Source: Pseudomonadota bacterium
GTDB taxonomy: Bacteria; Pseudomonadota; Gammaproteobacteria; Steroidobacterales; Steroidobacteraceae
NCBI GenBank assembly: GCA_016704655.1
Contig: JADIZR010000002.1
Span: forward strand, 310,001-374,000
DNA length: 64,000 nt
Direction: 5' to 3'
The translations under genes and the position numbers were made by a program. How positions within the stretch are numbered: the stretch's first letter is position 1; each line of letters starts with the position of its first letter. Shown one piece after another: positions 50,420-58,006 of this stretch. A model generated the notes under the pieces. That model worked only from the letters and a program-made list of their open reading frames with translations, was not told the origin of the DNA and made no database searches.

Positions 50420-50580
50420 AAAGGCAGATACGTGCTGGTTACAGGCGGCCGATCCGGTACCGTTCCCCGAGCTTGGAAAGGCAGACACGCGCTCGGGGAC
50501 AGGCATTGGACCGACCGCTTGTGAGCCGGCGCCTGAGCTCGTTCGCGGGGAAGCCCGCGAACGTCGCACGGCGCAGGTAA
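50420..50580 (-). repeat. Structured hairpin repeat, copy 2
   Basis: The main hairpin has arms 50442-50472 and 50491-50521 (31 bases each; 22 Watson-Crick pairs and seven single transitions that allow G-T pairing on one strand or the other). The 18-base loop is at 50473-50490, again 80 bases in all. A second loop motif (GGAAAGGCAGATACG, 50428-50442) lies outside the hairpin. The small hairpin has 10-bp perfect arms, CGTTCGCGGG and CCCGCGAACG, around GAAG at 50540-50563. GTCGCACGGCGCA follows. Orientation is minus, like copy 1. Confidence 0.88.
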
Positions 50581-50708
50581 CCGGTTACGAGTAGCCCCGG
50601 AACCGGAGCGCACCGTCACGATGCGATGCGTTGCGTTGCGTACGTCGGGGGATAGGGCGCTGGGCGGTCGCCGTTTCGCTGCAGGCACCGCGCAACGCTT
50701 GCCGGTTC

Positions 50709-50908
50709 GCTGCGTGCGCAATGTGATGTCGTCGCGCCGGCTACATGCGCCGTGCGATGTTTTCGGCGCGCCGAAAACGAGCACAGGCGCCGCCGATCAG
50801 GCGGTCGATCCGTTCTTCTTTCTGCAACGCGTGTCTGCCTTTCCGCGTTGCAGAAAGAAGAACGGGTCGGCCGCCTGCAACCCGCGCCTGTCTGCCTTTC
50901 CGCGCCCG
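50709..50908 (+). repeat. Structured hairpin repeat, copy 3
   Basis: This copy is on the plus strand. Two 31-base tandem units (50709-50739 and 50740-50770) lead into the small hairpin, a perfect 20-base palindrome GTTTTCGGCGCGCCGAAAAC (50759-50778). The main hairpin has arms 50798-50830 and 50845-50877 (33 bases, 31 paired) around GTGTCTGCCTTTCC (50831-50844), again 80 bases. The outer motif copy CTGTCTGCCTTTCC is at 50888-50901. The stem sequence is quite unlike copies 1, 2 and 4. No gene is apparent between 50297 and 50938 apart from copies 2 and 3. Confidence 0.9.
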
Positions 50909-50938
50909 AGAAGAACGACCAGCTCGATCGCCCGCAGC

Positions 50939-51655
50939 TCAGAGGTCGGCGACAGCGATCTTGCGCCAGGTCACGCCGGGCCGCTTCTCGACGACGACGT
51001 GCTCACCCTTGAGACGATAGGTGAGCATGCAGTTGACGCGCGGGTTGGACAACGTCGCCGGGTTGAAGATGACGTAGTTGAGACCCTCGGCATGGCGCGC
51101 CGACAGCGAAAGGAGCCCAGGATGGCCCTCACGCCGCAGTCGCGCGCCCACCTGCTGCGTGAACGCGTAGTCGGTCTTGTGCAGCAGCGCCGGGAATTCC
51201 GCGACGCGTGGTCGCAGGTCGAGCAGAAGCGCATCGCAGGCTACGGTGTAGACCTTGCGCTCGATGGCCACCGCCTCGTCCGCGTAACCCTCCGCGTCGA
51301 GCAGCAGGCCGCGGTACCAGTGACAGGCCGTCTCGTAGACGGTCGCCGCCACGCTGTCGGCGCCGTACCAGACACCGAAGCTGCCGTCGGAGTAGCGACT
51401 GCTCTGCCAGTGTTGAAAGGGCCAGCCGATGGCGTTGAACCACTCGACCTCCTCAAACGGGCGGTGAATCACCGGGGTCGGCGAGTGGTAGTGCAGCGGC
51501 TTCACCGCGCTCTCGACCTGCTGCGCAACCGCCTGTTCTGCCGGGTCTGCGCTCAGGTCGTCGAAGAGGTTGCGCGATTCGCGCAGCGAGACGATGTTGC
51601 GGCGGACGTCGTGGTGCGTATCGACGACCGTCAGGCTCGAAAAGAACTCGCGCAC
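50939..51655 (-). CDS. RES-domain toxin (NAD+-degrading type)
   Basis: This 238-residue RES-family protein belongs to a toxin class (MbcT/ParT/Res) that breaks down or uses NAD+. Typical features are VIHRPFEEVEWFNAI, the Arg-Tyr-Ser-Asp segment SSRYSDGSFGVWYGADSVAA, which is the Y/S-rich active-site region, and TVYETACHWY. The length is at the upper end for the family, with an N-terminal helical extension. The partner antitoxin is encoded 12 bases upstream. Chemistry is inferred from family knowledge; catalytic residues look intact. Confidence 0.82.
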   Translation of the reverse strand: MREFFSSLTVVDTHHDVRRNIVSLRESRNLFDDLSADPAEQAVAQQVESAVKPLHYHSPTPVIHRPFEEVEWFNAIGWPFQHWQSSRYSDGSFGVWYGADSVAATVYETACHWYRGLLLDAEGYADEAVAIERKVYTVACDALLLDLRPRVAEFPALLHKTDYAFTQQVGARLRREGHPGLLSLSARHAEGLNYVIFNPATLSNPRVNCMLTYRLKGEHVVVEKRPGVTWRKIAVADL

Positions 51656-51667
51656 AGGCGGCGAAAC

Positions 51668-52069
51668 CTATCGACCGCGCGCCCGATCGAGGTAGCCGCG
51701 CACGATCAGCAGCCCGGCGAACCCCTGCTCCTTGATCACTTCGACGGGAGTGCGGTTGTCGAATGCGCGGTTGCGCGTGGTCACCCAGCGGTAGGCAAGG
51801 TCGAGATTCTGCGGAAACAGGAGCCGCAGGCTCTTGTGGATGCCGAGCAGGTGCCCGACCCGCTCGAGCTGGTCACGGCTGCTGCCGATGGCCTCGCCGC
51901 GTCGATAACGGCCTAACGCGGCCCGATTGCTGGCGGCCAGGCCAAGCAGCGCCGCCTGATCCTCGGTGCTGAGCTGCCAGTGCTCGAGCAGCTGCATGAC
52001 CATGCGTGCAAGTGCGCCGCGATCGTCCGCGACGACCGGTTCGACAGGTGTATGCGCTTTGGCGCCCAT
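51668..52069 (-). CDS. Xre/MbcA/ParS-type antitoxin
   Basis: This antitoxin of about 133 residues has an Xre-like helix-turn-helix (WQLSTEDQAALLGLAASNRA, then ALGRYRRGEAI) and the toxin-binding ParS/MbcA domain (LERVGHLLGIHKSLRLLFPQ, then AFDNRTPVEVIKEQGFAGLL). The ATG at 52069 is chosen because it has GGAGGG just upstream; the upstream in-frame codons cover the promoter palindrome. It is expected to neutralise the RES toxin and repress the pair. Confidence 0.85.
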   Translation of the reverse strand: MGAKAHTPVEPVVADDRGALARMVMQLLEHWQLSTEDQAALLGLAASNRAALGRYRRGEAIGSSRDQLERVGHLLGIHKSLRLLFPQNLDLAYRWVTTRNRAFDNRTPVEVIKEQGFAGLLIVRGYLDRARGR

Positions 52070-52089
52070 GACATCCCTCCCGTACGCCA

Positions 52090-52132
52090 AGTATAGTACG
52101 AGTGTTTTTATAGAAACAATCGTTGTTTCTAT
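52090..52132 (-). promoter_or_regulatory. Promoter and operator palindrome of the RES/Xre pair
   Basis: ATAGAAACAA (52110-52119) and TTGTTTCTAT (52123-52132) form a perfect 10-bp inverted repeat with a 3-base centre. On the minus strand TTGTTT (52119-52114) can serve as -35 and TATACT (52095-52090) as -10, 18 bases apart. The operator therefore overlaps the -35 box, which suits autorepression by the antitoxin. The segment is far more AT-rich than its surroundings. Confidence 0.65.
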
Positions 52133-52279
52133 CATAACAACCAGGGCACCCAGCAGCCCGGAGCCGGGTGCAAGGCGGGTCGACGCCGGGAACCTTCAGG
52201 TTCCCGGGGCAGCGGAACACACCGTCACGTTGGATCCGTGGTTTACGTCGGCACCGGGGCGCTGAGTTCTCGCCGTCCA

Positions 52280-52512
52280 GCTACATGCGCCGTGCGATGT
52301 TTTCGGGCCGGCTGCACGCGCCATGTGATGTCGTCGCGCCGGCTACGTGCGCCGTGCGATGTTTTCGGCGCGCCGAAAACAAGCACAGGCGCCGCCGATC
52401 AGGCGGTCGATCCAGTCGTTCTTCCCGAGCGCGTGTCTGCCTTTCCAAGCTCGGGAAGAACGACTGGATCGACCGCCTGCACTCAGCGCATGAACGCCTT
52501 TCCGCGCGCCCG
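52280..52512 (+). repeat. Structured hairpin repeat, copy 4
   Basis: Three 31-base tandem units (52280-52310, 52311-52341, 52342-52372) precede the same perfect 20-base palindrome as copy 3 (52361-52380). The main hairpin has perfect 31-bp arms at 52400-52430 and 52449-52479 around an 18-base loop (GCGTGTCTGCCTTTCCAA), 80 bases in all. A diverged outer motif (GAACGCCTTTCCGCG) lies at 52492-52506. The element ends a few bases from the gltA stop, so it may form part of the gltA transcript end. Confidence 0.9.
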
Positions 52513-52517
52513 AAAAC

Positions 52518-53816
52518 TCAGCCGCGCTTATCGACGTCGACGTAATCCCGCTGCGTCGGCCCGGTGTAAAGCTGGCGCGGCCGCCCGATCTTCATGGCCG
52601 GATCCCCAATCATCTCCTGCCAGTGCGCCACCCAGCCCGCCGTGCGGGCAATGGCGAACATCACCGTGAACATCGAGCGCGGAATGCCGAGCGCGCTGTA
52701 GATGACGCCGGAGTAGAAGTCGACGTTGGGATAGAGCTTGCGGGCGATGAAGTACTCGTCCTTCAGCGCGATCTCTTCCAGGCGCAGCGCCAGCTCGAAC
52801 AGCGGGTTGTCGTTCTGGCCGAGGCGCGACAGCACCTTGTGGCACATCTCGCGGATGATCTTCGCGCGCGGGTCGAAATTCTTGTAGACGCGGTGACCGA
52901 AACCCATGAGCCGCGTGTTGCCGTCCTTGTTCTTCACGCGCGCCAGGAACTTCTCGATGTTGTCGACGGTGCCGATGTCCTCGAGCATCTGCAACACGGC
53001 TTCGTTGGCGCCGCCGTGCGCGGGACCCCAGAGCGCGGAGACGCCCGCGGAAATCGCCGCATACGGATTCGTGCCCGTGCTGCCGGCGAGCCGCACGGTG
53101 GACGTGCTGGCGTTCTGCTCGTGGTCCGCGTGCAGCATCAGCAGCAGGTCGAGCGCCTCGGCCGCCATCGGGTCGACCACGTAGTCCTCGGCCGGCACGG
53201 CGAAGAACATGTTCAGCATGTTCGCGCAGTAGTCGAGGTCGTTGCGCGGGTAGACGAACGGCTGGCCGAGCATGTGCTTGAACGCAGCGGCCGAGACCGT
53301 GGGGATCTTGGCCAGGATGCGGTGCGCGAAGATCTCGCGGTGGCGCGGGTTATTGTTGTCCATGGAGTCGTGGTAGAACGCCGCCATCGACGAGACCACC
53401 GCGGACACCATCGCCATCGGGTGCGCGTTGTAGTGAAAGCCGTTGAAGAACCGCAGCAGCGATTCGTTGAGCATGGTGTGGTAGCGGATCGAGCGGTCGA
53501 ACTGCTCGAACTGGCTGCTGACCGGCAGGTCGCCGTGGAGCAGCAGGTACGCCGTCTCGAGGAAATTGGATTTCGCCGCGAGCTGCTCGATCGGGTAGCC
53601 CCGGTACAGCAGGACCCCGTTGTCGCCGTCGATGTAGGTGATCTTGCTCTCGCACGCCGCCGTGGCCATGAAGCCCGGGTCGAACGTGAAGACCCCGTGG
53701 TCCTTGTTAAGGCTGCCGATGTTGACGCAGTCCGGGCCGACGGTCCCGCTGCGCGCCTCGAGGACGGACTTCTTACCGGTCTCGGTGTTGACCAGTTCGT
53801 ATTTCTTGCTGCTCAT
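52518..53816 (-). CDS. gltA: Citrate synthase
   Basis: This 432-residue type II (hexameric, Gram-negative type) citrate synthase condenses acetyl-CoA and oxaloacetate. Catalytic residues are His in GPAHGGANEAV, His in GFGHRVYKNFDPRA and Asp in the C-terminal VDFYSGVIYSALGIP. The N-terminal small beta domain (CVNIGSLNKDHGVFTFDPGF) is that of the NADH-sensitive group. The start is ATG 53816 (MSSKKYELVN). The in-frame extension upstream covers the leader. Confidence 0.95.
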   Translation of the reverse strand: MSSKKYELVNTETGKKSVLEARSGTVGPDCVNIGSLNKDHGVFTFDPGFMATAACESKITYIDGDNGVLLYRGYPIEQLAAKSNFLETAYLLLHGDLPVSSQFEQFDRSIRYHTMLNESLLRFFNGFHYNAHPMAMVSAVVSSMAAFYHDSMDNNNPRHREIFAHRILAKIPTVSAAAFKHMLGQPFVYPRNDLDYCANMLNMFFAVPAEDYVVDPMAAEALDLLLMLHADHEQNASTSTVRLAGSTGTNPYAAISAGVSALWGPAHGGANEAVLQMLEDIGTVDNIEKFLARVKNKDGNTRLMGFGHRVYKNFDPRAKIIREMCHKVLSRLGQNDNPLFELALRLEEIALKDEYFIARKLYPNVDFYSGVIYSALGIPRSMFTVMFAIARTAGWVAHWQEMIGDPAMKIGRPRQLYTGPTQRDYVDVDKRG

Positions 53817-53907
53817 CTTGTGCAAACCCCGTATCGACACTCGCGCCCCGACAACACGGGGTTGGCCAGTCAGGTTTGCACGGCAGCAAAGTTTGTTCAA
53901 GATCGGA

Positions 53908-55389
53908 CTATTCCACGATCTTGAGCTTCTGGCCCGGGGTCGGTTCCTTGTCCGGATAGAGGTCGTTCAGCAGCCGCAGCCGTTCAGCCGGGTATTTCTT
54001 GATCGGCGATTTTCGCGCCAATTGCTCGATGTTCGTCTGATTATTGGCCTGGATGACCCGGATACGGTCGGGTTCGGCGGCCGTGAACTCGTTGTCCTTG
54101 AGACGCCGGAACGTCTTCACGCTCGACAGGAACACCGGCTCGAAGCTGGACAACCCCGCCGCCTGGCGCGTGTAGCCCTCGAAGAGGTAGGCGAGGTTGT
54201 TGTAGTAGACCACGGCCACGTTCGCCGGCCCCTGGTTGCCCCAGGGCAGGGTCGTGCTGCGCACCACGGCCCGGTAACCGTCCAGGTTGTTCACCTGCAG
54301 GGGCGCAGCCTCGGTCGTCGAGACGCCCTGCAGCTTCCGTCCCAGGAATTCCCTCGGCGCCATGCCGGGGGGCGGCGCCTCGGCCGACACCACCATGACG
54401 GCGTCCTTCGCCGCCGTGTAGGCCACCACCTTGGTGCGCTGGTTGTCGACGATCCAGCCGGTCGGGAACGCCAGCGTGATGCCGAGGTCGGCGTGATAGA
54501 AGCGCGAGCCGCGCACGACGCCCTGTGCCCGGCTGTCGCCCATGGGCAAGCCGTTGATGTGGGAGAGGTAAAGGTCGCGGTTCGGCGGCCGGTCGTCGGC
54601 GTTCTGCACCTTGCCGGCGGCCTTGACCACCTCCTGCAGGCGCGTGTCGTTGTCCGGGTGCGAGGCAAACACGCCGTGATACACGCGGGGCTTGCGGTTC
54701 TCCTGCCGCGCCATCTGCACCTCGAGCATTTCCTGGTTCTTCAGCAGGCGGACGACGTCGATCATCGCCTCGGGCTCGTAGCCGATGCGGTTCAGGTACT
54801 CCGCACCGAGTTCGTCGGCCTGCAGCTCCATGTCGCGGCCATAGCCGCTGATGAGCGCGCCGCCGGCCATGTTGGCGACGTTGGCGAGGTCACCGCTGCC
54901 GGTCAGGATCCCGACCACCATGGCACCGACGCCTGCCGCCGTGGCGCCCGCCTGCTGCTTCACGGAATGGCGCGCCGTGACGTGACCGATCTCGTGACCG
55001 ATGACCGCCGCCAGCTCGGCCTCGGAGTTGAGGTAGGCCATGATGCCGCGGGTGATGTAGATGTAGCCGCCGGGCAGCGCGAACGCGTTGACCTCGTCGC
55101 CGTCGAGCACGGTGAAGGTGTATTGCAGGTTCGGGCGATGGCTTTTCGCGGCGATGCGCTGGCCGACCTCGCTCACGTACTGCTGCAGCTGTTCGTCGTC
55201 GAAGCGGCCGTACTGCTGCAGGATCTGCGGGTGCATCTTGCGCCCGAGCTCGATCTCCTGCGCCTCGCTCATCGTCACGATGTCGGTGCCGCCCGTGACG
55301 GGATTCGTGGCACAGCCGCCCAGTACGGCAAGCACTCCCAGCGCCGCGAGGGCGAGGGCAGCGGGCTTCAGGCGCGGCGAAATCGGCAT
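53908..55389 (-). CDS. M48 family metalloprotease lipoprotein (BepA-like)
   Basis: This 493-residue periplasmic metalloprotease has a lipobox ending VLGGC. The zinc site is HEIGHVTARHS (two His and the catalytic Glu), with the third ligand Glu in MELQADELGAEYL, and SHPDNDTRL follows as in BepA/Oma1-type enzymes. The C-terminal part contains a region conserved in outer-membrane-quality-control M48 proteins and ends with a LysM-like TPGQKLKIVE. It may degrade misfolded outer membrane proteins. The start is ATG 55389, at the signal peptide. It lies 91 bases upstream of gltA on the same strand. Confidence 0.88.
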   Translation of the reverse strand: MPISPRLKPAALALAALGVLAVLGGCATNPVTGGTDIVTMSEAQEIELGRKMHPQILQQYGRFDDEQLQQYVSEVGQRIAAKSHRPNLQYTFTVLDGDEVNAFALPGGYIYITRGIMAYLNSEAELAAVIGHEIGHVTARHSVKQQAGATAAGVGAMVVGILTGSGDLANVANMAGGALISGYGRDMELQADELGAEYLNRIGYEPEAMIDVVRLLKNQEMLEVQMARQENRKPRVYHGVFASHPDNDTRLQEVVKAAGKVQNADDRPPNRDLYLSHINGLPMGDSRAQGVVRGSRFYHADLGITLAFPTGWIVDNQRTKVVAYTAAKDAVMVVSAEAPPPGMAPREFLGRKLQGVSTTEAAPLQVNNLDGYRAVVRSTTLPWGNQGPANVAVVYYNNLAYLFEGYTRQAAGLSSFEPVFLSSVKTFRRLKDNEFTAAEPDRIRVIQANNQTNIEQLARKSPIKKYPAERLRLLNDLYPDKEPTPGQKLKIVE

Positions 55390-55478
55390 GGTTCGCTCCG
55401 GAGCAACGGGTCCTGAGTCTAGAGTGCGCCGCGGGGGGCCGAAAGTTCCGTGCGGCAGGACACCTCCCCAAACGCAAC

Positions 55479-55498
55479 GGGGCGCCCTGAGGCGCCCC
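55479..55498 (-). terminator. Hairpin downstream of rpmE
   Basis: GGGGCGCC (55479-55486) and GGCGCCCC (55491-55498) form a perfect 8-bp stem with a 4-base loop. On the minus strand it is followed by GTTGCGTTT, a weak T-rich run. It sits 45 bases past the rpmE stop and before the M48 protease gene, as expected of an intrinsic terminator or attenuator. Confidence 0.6.
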
Positions 55499-55543
55499 GC
55501 GATCGATAGCAACTCCGGACGTGACGCCGGGTGGACGATATCT

Positions 55544-55759
55544 TCAGGCCTTGGCAGCGCCCGTCGCGTACTTCTTGCGGAAACGGTCGACGCGGCCACC
55601 CGTGTCCACCATCTTCTGCTTGCCGGTGTAGAACGGGTGGCAGTTCGAGCAGACTTCGATCTGCAGGTCGTTGCCCAGCGTGGAACGCGTCTCGAACGTG
55701 TTGCCGCAGCTGCAGGTGACGTTGATCGCCTTGTAGTTCGGATGGATCGCGGCTTTCAT
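55544..55759 (-). CDS. rpmE: 50S ribosomal protein L31
   Basis: This 71-residue L31 of the zinc-binding (C+) type begins MKAAIHPNYKAINVTCSCGN. Zinc-ligand Cys are in CSCG and CSNCHPFYTGKQK; KFRKKYA-like VDRFRKKYATGA closes the protein. All four Cys are present, so this is the zinc form. The ATG at 55759 is set by homology. A region of about 455 bases without a gene lies upstream. Confidence 0.95.
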   Translation of the reverse strand: MKAAIHPNYKAINVTCSCGNTFETRSTLGNDLQIEVCSNCHPFYTGKQKMVDTGGRVDRFRKKYATGAAKA

Positions 55760-55892
55760 GGCGCAGCTTCCAGGCAGGTGCAAAAGAGGGGCGCGAATTA
55801 TAGGGACGCGCCCCGGAATCGACAAGCGACATCGCGCCGACGCCGGATTTTGCCGCTGGACCGGTTCTCGATCGAAACGTCGGGGTCGATTT

Positions 55893-56113
55893 AACCTATG
55901 TTATCCACAAAAGCTGTGGATAACTGTGTGGATGAATGGTCTGACTACGGACCTTCCGCCGTGTGAGATGCGGCAATTTCTGCATTGATCAAAAATTGAT
56001 CAGGCCTATTTATCTATCTATATCAATTAGTTACGTCTGTCGCCTAAGGTTTCACTTTCGCTACAGGCCGTAACCCGCCGAAAGTTCGCCCTCCTCCCCG
56101 CCGTTGTGCATAA
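55893..56113. promoter_or_regulatory. DnaA-box cluster with AT-rich tract
   Basis: The gap between rpmE and hemW (55760-56217) holds no gene. It contains two perfect DnaA boxes in inverted order, TTATCCACA (55901-55909) and TGTGGATAA (55915-55923). One-mismatch boxes are TGTGGATGA (55927-55935) and TGTGCATAA (56105-56113). Between them is an AT-rich stretch (55985-56035) with the palindrome TGATCAAAAATTGATCA and runs of TATCTATCTATATC. This could be a replication-origin-like site, a DnaA-titrating site or a DnaA-controlled promoter for rpmE. dnaA, dnaN and gidA are not nearby. Confidence 0.6.
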
Positions 56114-56217
56114 CTGGATTTCGGGTACTCCATTCGATGTCGTCATGCAAGCCCATTTGCAGCCGTCGTCGGTCAGCGGCCCTGGGGTTTGCTCACCCGA
56201 ACGCAGCTAAATCTCTG

Positions 56218-57384
56218 TCAGGCCGGAAGAAACAGCTCCTGCAGGTCGTTCAGAAACTGGCGGCCCCGCGCGGTGGGTTGCCAGCGATCGGCCTGCCGCT
56301 CGAGCAATCCGCGGGCTGCGGCTCGCTCGATCGGCCCCTGCAACGCGGCGCTGGGCAGTCCAGTCCGCCCTTCGAACTGCTGTTCGGTGAAGCCCGCGAC
56401 CAGTCGCAGCGCATTGAGCATGAACTCGAACGGCAGGTCGGAGTCCGGCACCGTGCGCACCTCGGCCATTCGCTCCTGTGGCGAAGCGGCCGCAAGATAG
56501 GCCGCGGGATGGCGCACGCGAACGGTGCGTTCGATCTCGCCCGTGGTGACCGACGTGAGCTTGCCGTGCGCGCCGGCGCCCACGCCGAGGTAGTCGCCGT
56601 ATTCCCAGTAGACGAGATTGTGGCGGCAGCGCCGTCCAGGCTGCGCATACCCCGAGACTTCGTACTGCTCGAAACCCGCAGCGGCCAGTCGCGCCTGGCA
56701 CTCGAGCTGCATCGTCCACGCCAGCTCGTCGTCGGGCAGTCGCGGCGGCGGTCGCTTGGCAAACGGCGTGTCCGGCTCCAGCGTGAGCTGGTAGTGCGAA
56801 AGATGGGTGGGGCCCAGTTCGATCGCACGCTCGAGGTCCGCCAGGGCGCAGCGCAGGTCCTGGCCCGGCAAGGCGTACATCAGGTCGAGGTTGAAGTTGT
56901 CGATGCCGGCGGCGCGTAGCTCGTCCACCGCGCGTGCGGTGTCGTTCGCCCCATGAATGCGGCCCAGGATGGCGAGCCGCTCGTCGTCGAAACTCTGCGC
57001 ACCCAACGACACGCGATTGACGCCGGCCGCCGCGTACTCGCTGAACCGACCGTGCTCGACCGTGCCGGGATTCGCTTCGAGGGTTATCTCGACGTCGGCC
57101 GCGAACGGCAGCAACGTGCGGGCGTGCCCCAGCACGCGCCCGATGGCCGCCGGGCTGAACAGGCTGGGCGTGCCCCCGCCAAAGAACACGGAGACGATCT
57201 CGCGCCCCGCCGCGCCCGTTGTCGCGTGCTCGAGGTCGCGTTGCAGCGCCGTGACGTAGGCTTGCTCGGCAATGCCGCCCGCAGGGACTGCGTGCGAGTT
57301 GAAATCGCAGTACGGACACTTGCGCACGCACCACGGCAGGTGCACGTACAGCGCCAGCGGGATCTGTCGCGCGTCGATCATCAC
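56218..57384 (-). CDS. hemW: Radical SAM heme chaperone HemW
   Basis: This 388-residue member of the HemN-like radical SAM family inserts heme into target proteins. The N-terminus reads LALYVHLPWCVRKCPYCDFN with the CxxxCxxC cluster (the Cys after Asp-Phe-Asn typical of HemN is lacking: it reads DFNSH, as in HemW). FFGGGTPSLFSPAAIGRVL, NPGTVE, GVNRVSLGAQSF and a C-terminal HemN domain follow. The start is ATG 57384 or the next codon, also ATG. It lies 7 bases after rdgB. Confidence 0.92.
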   Translation of the reverse strand: MMIDARQIPLALYVHLPWCVRKCPYCDFNSHAVPAGGIAEQAYVTALQRDLEHATTGAAGREIVSVFFGGGTPSLFSPAAIGRVLGHARTLLPFAADVEITLEANPGTVEHGRFSEYAAAGVNRVSLGAQSFDDERLAILGRIHGANDTARAVDELRAAGIDNFNLDLMYALPGQDLRCALADLERAIELGPTHLSHYQLTLEPDTPFAKRPPPRLPDDELAWTMQLECQARLAAAGFEQYEVSGYAQPGRRCRHNLVYWEYGDYLGVGAGAHGKLTSVTTGEIERTVRVRHPAAYLAAASPQERMAEVRTVPDSDLPFEFMLNALRLVAGFTEQQFEGRTGLPSAALQGPIERAAARGLLERQADRWQPTARGRQFLNDLQELFLPA

Positions 57385-57391
57385 GCTGCGA

Positions 57392-58000
57392 TCATCGTGC
57401 GCCGGACGCGAGGGCGGCGACCAGGCCGCGCAGCGCCTGGCCGCGATGACTCTGCAGGTTCTTGTCGGCGGGCGGGAATTCGGCCGCGGTGCGCGCGCCG
57501 TCCCCCACGAGGAACAGCGGGTCGTAACCGAAGCCGCCGGTGCCGCGGGCCACCCGGCCGATGCGGCCTTCCCAGGCGGCCTGCGCGATCACGGGCGACG
57601 GGTCTGCAGGCCAGCGCAGGTAGACCATCGCACAGCGATAGCGCGCGGTGCGTGCGTGTTCTGCGATCGACTCGAGGTCGCGCAACAGCTTCGCGTTGTT
57701 GGCCGCATCGTCGCACGCGGGACCCGCATACCGGGCCGAGTAGATCCCCGGTGCGCCGTGCAGTGCGTCGACTTCGAGACCGGAATCGTCGGCGATGGCC
57801 GGCAGCCCGGAGGCGCGCGCGGCAAAACGCGCCTTCAGCAGCGCGTTCTCGACGAAGGTCAGGCCGGTTTCATCCGCCGACTCCGCTGTGAACTCCGCGA
57901 GCGAGCGCACGTCGGCCTGCCACGGCGCGAGGATCTCGCGCATCTCGAGCAGCTTGCCGGCGTTGCCGGTGGCCAGGACGAGTCGCGCAGGAATGCTCAC
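57392..58000 (-). CDS. rdgB: dITP/XTP pyrophosphatase
   Basis: This 202-residue Ham1/RdgB-type enzyme removes non-canonical purine nucleoside triphosphates. Motifs are LVLATGNAGKLLEMREIL, the substrate-metal region TFVENALLKARFAA, AIADDSGLEVDALHGAPGIY and GGFGYDPLFLV. The stop of rph lies six bases upstream of its ATG. The rph-rdgB-hemW order is a common proteobacterial arrangement. Confidence 0.94.
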   Translation of the reverse strand: MSIPARLVLATGNAGKLLEMREILAPWQADVRSLAEFTAESADETGLTFVENALLKARFAARASGLPAIADDSGLEVDALHGAPGIYSARYAGPACDDAANNAKLLRDLESIAEHARTARYRCAMVYLRWPADPSPVIAQAAWEGRIGRVARGTGGFGYDPLFLVGDGARTAAEFPPADKNLQSHRGQALRGLVAALASGAR

Positions 58001-58006
58001 GAGGCG

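Noticed and set aside
50621..51916. A 431-codon + strand frame across repeat copy 3 and the RES toxin gene
   Set aside because: It is antisense to the RES and Xre genes and combines repeat sequence with shadow sequence.
49603..52512. The repeats as a CRISPR array
   Set aside because: Spacing is kilobase-scale with genes between, there are no regular spacers, and no cas genes are present. The 31-base tandem units have no spacers.
49603..52512. The repeats as integron attC sites
   Set aside because: The hairpins are nearly perfect over 31-33 bp, with a constant loop and no GTTRRRY-type ends or integrase gene.
53638..55416. A 592-codon + strand frame antisense to the M48 protease
   Set aside because: The M48 HEIGH motif and lipobox on the minus strand are convincing; the + frame is a shadow.
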